Origin: Rattus norvegicus | Lineage: Eukaryota; Chordata; Mammalia; Rodentia; Muridae | Reading direction: 5' to 3' | Assembly: GCF_036323735.1 (NCBI RefSeq) | Contig: NC_086024.1 | Location: 71,629,924-71,693,923, forward strand | DNA length: 64,000 nt | Shown: positions 57,519 to 64,000 of the stretch, piece after piece | Layout: each line of letters starts with the position of its first letter | Position numbering within the stretch: the first letter of the stretch is position 1 | The notes under the pieces: generated by a model | Databases searched by the model: none | The model's input: only the letters and a program-made list of their open reading frames with translations | Told to the model about the DNA's origin: nothing | Program-made: the position numbers and the translations under genes

Positions 57519-60136
57519 AGGATATTCATCTTTTTTATATTAACTTGAGTATTTCTTATATACATTTCGAGTGTTATTCCCTTTCCCGGTTTCCCGGCAA
57601 ACATCCCCCCCTCCCCTCTTTATGGGTGTTCCCCTCCCCATCCTCCCCCCCCCTTGTCGCCCTGCCCCCAACAATCTAGTTCACTGGGGGTTCAGTCTTA
57701 GCAGGACCCAGGGCTTCCCCTTCCACTGGTGCTCTTACTAGGATATTCATTGCTACAATGAGGTCAGAGTCCAGGGTCAGTCCATGTATAGTCTTTAGGT
57801 AGTGGCTTAGTCCCTGGAAGCTCTGGTTGCTTGGCATTGTTGTACATATGGGGTCTCAAGCCCCTTCAAGCTCTTCCAGTTCTTTCTCTGATTCCTTCAA
57901 CGGGGGTCCTATTCTCAATTCAGTGGTTTGCTGCTGGCATACGCCTCTGTGTTTGCTGTATTCTGGCTGTGTCTCTCGGGAGAGATCTACATCCGGCTCC
58001 TGTCAGCCTGCACTACGTTGCTTCATCCATCTTGTCTACTTGGATGGCTGTATATGTATGGGCCACATGTGGGGCAGGCTCTGAATGGGTGTTCCTTCAG
58101 TCTCTGTTTTAATCTTTGCCTCTCCCTTCCCTGCCAAGGGTATTCTTGTTCCCTTTTTAAAGAAGGAGTGAAGCATTCACATTTTGATCATCCGTCTTCA
58201 GTTTCATTTGTTCTAGGCATCTAGGGTAATTCAAGCATTTGGGCTAATAGCCACTTATCAATGAGTACATACCATGTGTGCTTTTCTGTGTTTGGGTTAC
58301 CTCACTCGGGATGATATTTTCCAGTTCCAACCATTTGCCTACGAATTTCATAAAGTCATTGTTTTTGATAGCTGAATAATATTCCACTGTGTAGATGTAC
58401 CACATTTTCTGTATCCGTTCCTCTGTTGAAGAGCATCTGGGTTCTTTCCAGCTTCTGGCTATTATAAATAAGGCTGCGATGAACATAGTGGAGGACGTGA
58501 CTTTTTTATATGTTGGGGCATCTTTTGGGTATATGCCCAAGAGAAGTATAACTGGATCCTCAGGCAGTTCAATGTCCAATTTTCTGAGGAACCTCCAGAC
58601 TGATTTCCAGAATGGTTTTACCAGCCTGCAATCCCACCAACAATGGTGGAGTGTTCCTCTTTTCCGCATCCTCGCCAGCATCTGCTGTCACCTGAGTTTT
58701 TGATCTTAGCCATTCTCACTGGTGTGAGGTGAAATCTCAGGGTTGTTTTGATTTGCATTTCCCTTATGACTAAAGATGTTGAACATTTCTTTAGGTGTTT
58801 CTCAGTCATTCGGCATTCCTCAGCTGTGAATTGTTTGTTTAGCTCTGAACCCCATTTTTAAATAGGGTTATTTGTCTCCCTGCAGTCCAACTTCTTGAGT
58901 TCTTTGTATATTTTGGATATAAGGCCTCTATCTGTTGTAGGATTGGTAAAGATCTTTTCCCAATCTGTTGGTTGCCGTTTTGTCCTAACCACAGTGTCCT
59001 TTGCCTTACAGAAGCTTTGCAGTTTTATGAGATCCCATTTGTCGATTCTTGATCTTAGAGCATAAGCCATTGGTGTTTTGTTCAGGAAATTTTTTCCAGT
59101 GCCCATGTGTTCCAGATGCTTCCCTAGTTTTTCTTCTATTAGTTTGAGTGTATCTGGTTTGATGTGGAGGTCCTTGATCCACTTGAACTTAAGCTTTGTA
59201 CAGGTTGATAAGCATGGATCGATCTGCATTCTTCTACATGTTGACCTCCAGTTGAACCAGCACCATTTGCTGAAAATGCTATCTGTTTTCCATTTGATGG
59301 TTTCAGCTCCTTTGTCAAAAATCAAGTGCCCATAGGTGTGTGGGTTCATTTCTGGGTCTTCAATTCTGTTCCATTGTTCTATCTGTCTGTCTCTGTACCA
59401 ATACCATGCAGTTTTTATCACTATTGCTCTGTAATACTGCTTGAGTTCAGGGATAGTGATTCCCCCTGAAGTCCTTTTATTGTTGAGGATAGTTTTAGCT
59501 ATCCTGGGTTTTTTGTTATTCCAGATGAATTTGCAAATTGTTCTGTCTAACTCTTTGAAGAATTGGATTGGTATTTTGATGGGGATTGCATTGAATCTGT
59601 AGATCGCTTTTGGTAAAATGGCCATTTTTACTATATTAATCATGCCAATCCATGAGCATGGGAGATATTTCCATCTTCTGAGGTCTTCTTCAATTTCTTT
59701 CTTCAGAGTCTTGAAGTTCTTATTTTACAAATCTTTTACTTGCTTGGTTAAAGTCAAACCGAGGTACTTTATATTATTTGGGTCTATTATGAAGGGTGTC
59801 GTTTCCCTAATTTCTTTCTCGGCTTGTTTCTCTTTTGTATAGAGGAAGGCTACTGATTTATTTGAGTTAATTTTATACCCAGCCACTTTGCTGAAGTTGT
59901 TTATCAGCTTTAGTAGTTCTCTGGTGGAACTTTTGGGATCACTTAAATATGCTATCATATCATCTGCAAATAGTGATATTTTGACTTCTTCTTTACCAAT
60001 CTGTATCCCCTTGACCTCCTTTTGTTGTCTGATTACTCTGGCTAGAACTTCAAGAACTATATTGAATAAGTAGGGAGAGAGTGGGCAACCTTGTCTAGTC
60101 CCTGATTTTAGTGGGATTGCTTAGGACATTCATCTT
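57519..60136 (-). mobile_element. Young LINE-1 (L1_Rn-like), 5' truncated, 2.6 kb, with target-site duplications
   Basis: Reversed L1 at 57533-60122: 3' terminus and G-rich 3' UTR tract (C-rich on plus, 57605-57654), then ORF2 C-terminal two thirds from stop at 58244 up to about 60118. Flanks 'aggatattcatctt' (57519-57532) and 'aggacattcatctt' (60123-60136) match with one mismatch. 5' truncation falls within the RT region. Best-preserved L1 in the window. Confidence 0.95.
58244..60118 (-). pseudogene. LINE-1 ORF2 C-terminal part (RT end, Cys-rich region), broken
   Basis: Reading frame pieces 59958-59725, 59643-58858 and 58809-58618 share one frame; 58681-58244 is in another, so there is a frameshift near 58658 (a C/T-rich stretch one base short). 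Stops interrupt the first frame near 59720 and at 58858. The protein text covers the end of the RT domain and the C-terminal segment with the Trp-x-x-x-Arg-x-x-Gly and His-x-Cys-x-Trp-type region. The start, endonuclease and RT active site are missing. Not functional. Confidence 0.9.
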
Positions 60137-61179
60137 ATTGAGTATTTTGATATATACATATATATATATATATATTTTAATTTAACATGGAGGTCATTTT
60201 AATTAGGTACAGATTTCTATTTTTTTCTTTTTAATTTCTTTGTTTTTCTTTCCTTCCTTTCTTTCTTTGTTTCTTTCTTTTATCTTATTGTTTTTCCTTT
60301 TGTATACCCAAGATTCCTGGATCTATATCCAACTAATTTGAATCTGACTGTATATTTTATTGTGGATTTGGGTTATTAATTAGAGAATATCTGAACACAT
60401 ATGTGATACAGAAATTTCCCTAATGAAATCGTGTGAATCCTTGTATTAATCTATTCAATGGGTATCAGAAACAAAATGTATTCTTAAATCAGAATTCCAT
60501 TTATGGGTTTTGAATTTGAATTCTTTTAAATGATCACAGAAAGCTGAAGTTGGGGTATGCAATGCAAATACTTGCAGAGTTCATTCTGAGAATTGCTTTT
60601 ACTCCTACCTTGAAGACAGTTTTGTTTTGTTTGTTTTTTTTAATTATCCCGGATGAACCCATTTTCTTTTACTGCTTGCCTTGTGGAAAAATACAGGAGT
60701 ATGATGAGTACTCACATTCTAAGGAAGGAAGAAGCAGAACAAACTCATTTATGAAATCAAAATCAGCTGTTTCCACAGGTTCAAGGATGTCTTTAAGACA
60801 CATTTTCCTTAACTCCTTTTTAAAAATCCTAAAATGAGGTGTTAAGATCATTCCTCTGTTATGAATTGGACATGACAGTGAAAAAATATGAAAAATTCAA
60901 ACTAGTGAAATAAGTAAGCATGAAAATGGAGTAACACTGGACAGGATTTATAAATTGAGTTTCTGATATCACAGCAGGAGGATGTTTGTTGGGTTATTTT
61001 TACCTGTATTGTTTTATTAAATTTCTTTGTTTGTTTGTTTTATCTGCAAACTCTAGGGAGTTAACCAAGTCACCGGACTATGTATAGAAAGAGAAAAACG
61101 AGGAAGAAAATCTACATATGTGTGTATTATTTGCATTTTTCTACATGGACATGTAGCTTGCAGTTTTATGTTCTACCTC
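60137..61179. other. Low-complexity start then unique sequence
   Basis: (TA)n at 60150-60177 and a TTTC-rich pyrimidine tract at 60240-60300. The 95-codon frame at 60550-60837 has no recognised domain. No gene called. Confidence 0.45.
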
Positions 61180-61549
61180 CCTTTAACTCCAGGAGGTAGC
61201 CACACTACCAGCCCCCACCCAGATTTCTTTGAATCCTCAGATAAAATACACAGACACAGTTTTTCATTTCCAAATTGCTTTCGTGGCACAATTGCTGGGC
61301 ACTGCTCTCTCCTGCCTGGTAAAGTATGTTCTTACCAGTTTCTTATCTCAGTCTCTCCCACTTGCCCTAAATATTGGTTTCTAAATGCTCCTGACACCAC
61401 CTGTAGGCCACTGGGTTTTGAAATCTCACAGGGTTGCAGTTCTCCTCTCTCCAAAGCACAGTGACCTCTATTCCCTTTCCTTGTATCTTCTCTTCCATCC
61501 AGGGTCCAGAAAGTCCTGTCACATCTTTTTGGCGATTGGCTCATAGCTT
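61180..61549 (-). repeat. Possible rodent LTR fragment, reverse
   Basis: 'ctccaggaggtagccacact' (61188), 'cacctgtaggccactggg' (61398), and reversed CCAAT-box text 'ggcgattggctcat' (61531) recall a rodent LTR read on the minus strand. No defined ends, so the call is weak. Confidence 0.3.
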
Positions 61550-62867
61550 TCCTTTCTTATTGGGTAGTTCATGTATTTACATTTCAAATGTTATCCCCTT
61601 TCACAGTTGCCCCCTCTCCCATTACCCCTCCCCTTGCTTCTATGAGGATGCTCCCCCTCCCACCTACCCTCACCCAAATAAACACCTTGGCATTCCCCTA
61701 CACTGCAGAAATGAGCCTTCACAAAACAAAGAGCTTCTCCTCCTATTGATGCCAGACAATGCTATCCTCTGCCACATATGCAGTTGGAACCGTTGGTTCC
61801 TTCATGCGTACTCTTTGGTTAATCATTAGTTCCTGAGAGCTCTGGGTTGTCTGGTTAGTTGATATTTTTGTTTTTCCTATGGGCTTGCAAACCCCTTCAG
61901 CTCCATCAGTCTTTTCTCTAACTCCTCCACAGGGGGCCCCATGCTCAGTCCAGTGGTTAGCTGCTAGCATCTTAATCTGAATCAGTAGGTCCCTGGCAGA
62001 GCCTCAGGAGACATCCATATCAGGCTCCTGTCAGCAAGCACTTCTTGGCATCAGCAATAGAGGCAGGGATTGGTGGCTGCATATGAGATGGATGCCCAGA
62101 TGAGGGAAGTCTCTGGAAGGCCTTTCCTTCAGTCTCTATTCCACATCTTGTTCCTGTATTTCCTCCCATGAGTATTTTCTTCCCCCTTCTAAAAAGGACT
62201 GATGCATCCACATTTTGGTCTTCCTTGCTCTTGAGCTTCATATGTATGATCTGTGAATTATATCTTGGGTATTCTGAGCGTCTGGGCTAATATCCACTTA
62301 TCCGTAAGTGCATACCATGTATGTTCTTTTGTGACTGTGTTACTTCACTCGGGATGATATTTTCTAGTTCCATCCATTTGCCTAAGAATATCAAATGGGT
62401 AAAAAAGCACCTAAAGAAATATTCAATATCCTTAGTTATCAGGGAAATGCAAATAAAAACAACCCTGAGATTCCACCTCACACCAGTCAGAATGTCTAAG
62501 ATCAAAAACTCAGGTGACAACAGATACTGGCGAGGATGTGGAGAAAGAGGAACACTCCTCCATTATTGGAGTGATTGCAAGCTGGTATAACCACTGTGGA
62601 TATCAGTCTGATGGTTTCTCAGAAAATTGGACATAGTACTACCTAAGGACCCAGCTATACCTCTCTTGGGCATATACCCAAAAGATTCTCCAACATACAA
62701 TAAAGAAACATGCTCTACTATGTTCATAGCAGCCTTATTTATAATAGCCAGAAGCTGGAAAGAACCCAGATATCCTTCAATAGAGAAATGTATACAAAAA
62801 AATGTGATACATTTACCCAATGGAATACTAATTAGCTATTAAAAACAATGTCTTCATGAAATTCTTA
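61550..62867 (-). mobile_element. LINE-1 with 5' inversion (twin-primed)
   Basis: 61550-62387 is reversed L1 3' UTR plus the very end of ORF2 ('ccatttgcctaagaat'). 62388-62867 is forward ORF2 C-terminal text from 'tgggtaaaaaagcaccta' to 'cttcatgaaattctta'. On the L1 map the forward piece ends and the reversed piece begins at the same 'attctta', so the parts are contiguous with a 7-base overlap. Clear target-site duplications are not visible. Confidence 0.85.
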
Positions 62868-62904
62868 AGCCCGTGTCTTTGTTTTAGTTCCCTGATCCTA
62901 TATG

Positions 62905-63808
62905 CTTTTATTTCATTTTATTTATTTTATTGGATATTTTATGTATTTACATTTACTCCTCTGGTGTGTGTTTTTTTCTTTTTGTTTTATTTAGAGTTTT
63001 CAGTTGTGCTGTCAAGCTGTTAGTGTTATGCTCTCTACAGTTTTTTTGGAGGCTCTCAAAGCTATAAGTTTTCCTCTTAGTACTGCTTCCATTGTATCCC
63101 ATAACTCTCGGTATATTGAACCTTCATTTTCATTAAATTCTAAAATGTCTTTAATTTCTTTTTTTTATCTTTTCCTTGACCAAGGTATCATTTGGTAGAA
63201 CATTGCTCAGTTTCCATTTGTATGTGGGTTTTCTGCTGATTTTGTTGTAATTGAAAACCAGGTTTAGTCAATGGTGATCTGATAGGATGCAGAGAATAAT
63301 TTCAATCTTCTTGTATGTGTTGAGGCTTCTTTTGTGACCCATTATAAGGTTAATTTTGGAGAAGTGCTGAGAAGAAGCTATATTCTTTTGGTTTAGCATG
63401 AAATGTTCTATAATTATCTGTTAAGTCCATTTGGTTCATATCTTCTGTTAATTTCACTGTGTCTCTGTTTAGTTTCTGTTTCCATGCTCTGTCCATTGAT
63501 GAGAGTGTGGTGTGGAAGTCTCCTACTATTATTTTGTGTGGTGCAATGTATGCTTTGAAGTTTAATAAAGTTTCTTTTATGAATATGGATACCCTTGCAT
63601 TTGAAGCATAAATGTTCAGAATTGAAAACTCATCTTGGTAGTTTTTCCTTTGGTGAGTATGAAGTGTCCTTCTTTACCTTTTTTGATAACTTTTAGTTTA
63701 AAGTCGATTTTATTCCTATTAGAATGGCTAATCCAGCTTGTTTCTTGGGACCATTTGCTTGGAATTTTTTTCCTGTCTTTTACTCTGTGGTAGTGTCTGT
63801 CTTTGAGC
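62905..63808 (-). mobile_element. LINE-1 fragment: 3' terminus joined to middle of ORF2
   Basis: 62915-62965 is the reversed last bases of an L1 3' end ('ttattggatattttatgtat'). It is joined directly to reversed ORF2 endonuclease/pre-RT text (63000-63808: 'ctctcggtatattgaacctt', 'atgagagtgtggtgtggaag', 'gctaatccagcttgtttctt'). RT, C-terminus and most of the 3' UTR are missing. Same ORF2 region as at 12840-13780. Confidence 0.75.
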
Positions 63809-64000
63809 TTTCTTTGATGACAGATTAAGAACCAATTGTAGAACAGGACCCTAGTGTCAGAACCACCCGTTACATGAACAACATAGAATAACCATCATCA
63901 AACAATGAAAATGCTTGGAATTGTGATATTTTGTAGATAGCGTAGGGAAAAGGTAATAAGAGGTATGGGCCTGGTTCTGCTTCTATCCTCTGGGTATCCA
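63809..64000. other. Unique sequence to window end
   Basis: No feature recognised. Confidence 0.4.

Noticed and set aside
58858..59643. 261-codon reverse frame as an intact gene
   Set aside because: It is one piece of a broken L1 ORF2 with a frameshift downstream and a stop upstream.

Overview
This window is rodent nuclear DNA, most likely Rattus. It is AT-rich and has no operons. It carries many LINE-1 (L1) copies whose 3' UTRs have the murine/rat Lx-to-L1_Rn layout, two ID SINEs (the BC1-derived family that is especially abundant in rat), B3-like SINEs, several copies of a medium-reiteration rodent repeat, fragments of class I and class II endogenous retroviruses, a fossil mariner transposon and many (CA)n/(TA)n/(GA)n/(TTA)n microsatellites. 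I see no convincing protein-coding exon, tRNA, rRNA, CRISPR array or bacterial-style gene. Nearly every long open frame lies inside a retroelement, usually antisense to it, or starts at TTG rather than ATG. The window reads as intergenic or deep-intronic sequence.

Layout. 0-6 kb: an L1 5' UTR plus ORF1 remnant with 50-bp 5'UTR repeats, an ORF2 fragment, a class II ERV integrase/env-leader scrap and an inverted L1 3' UTR. 6-9.4 kb: an old Lx L1 3' UTR apparently interrupted by a mosaic of LTRs and a gammaretrovirus-like integrase remnant. 9.9-14.6 kb: a twin-primed L1, then an internally deleted L1 that keeps its 5' UTR monomers. 14.6-16.7 kb: microsatellites. 16.7-19.7 kb: a transposon-poor block with one strong conserved-noncoding candidate near 18.4 kb. 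19.7-25 kb: an L1, a rodent repeat and unique AT-rich DNA. 25.1-28.2 kb: a transposon-free block that retains clusters of CpG. 28-36.7 kb: old and Lx-type L1 ends, two ID elements with target-site duplications, B1/B3-like SINEs. 36.7-39.3 kb: a second transposon-poor block. 39.8-48.2 kb: a short young L1 with perfect duplications, an ancient inverted L1, a degenerate T/G-rich minisatellite and a young twin-primed L1. 49.9-52.1 kb: rodent repeats and a near full-length mariner fossil. 53-64 kb: four more L1s, including a 2.6-kb young copy with target-site duplications and another twin-primed copy.

No new gene system was found. The items most worth checking are the mariner fossil with both terminal inverted repeats, four L1 insertions with 5' inversions (in the three youngest the two segments meet within a few bases on the L1 map), the CpG-retaining transposon-free block at 25-28 kb, the conserved-element candidate near 18.4 kb and a degenerate 63-77 bp minisatellite at 44.1-44.5 kb. 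Family names come from recognising sequence, not from a database search; subfamily names are tentative.
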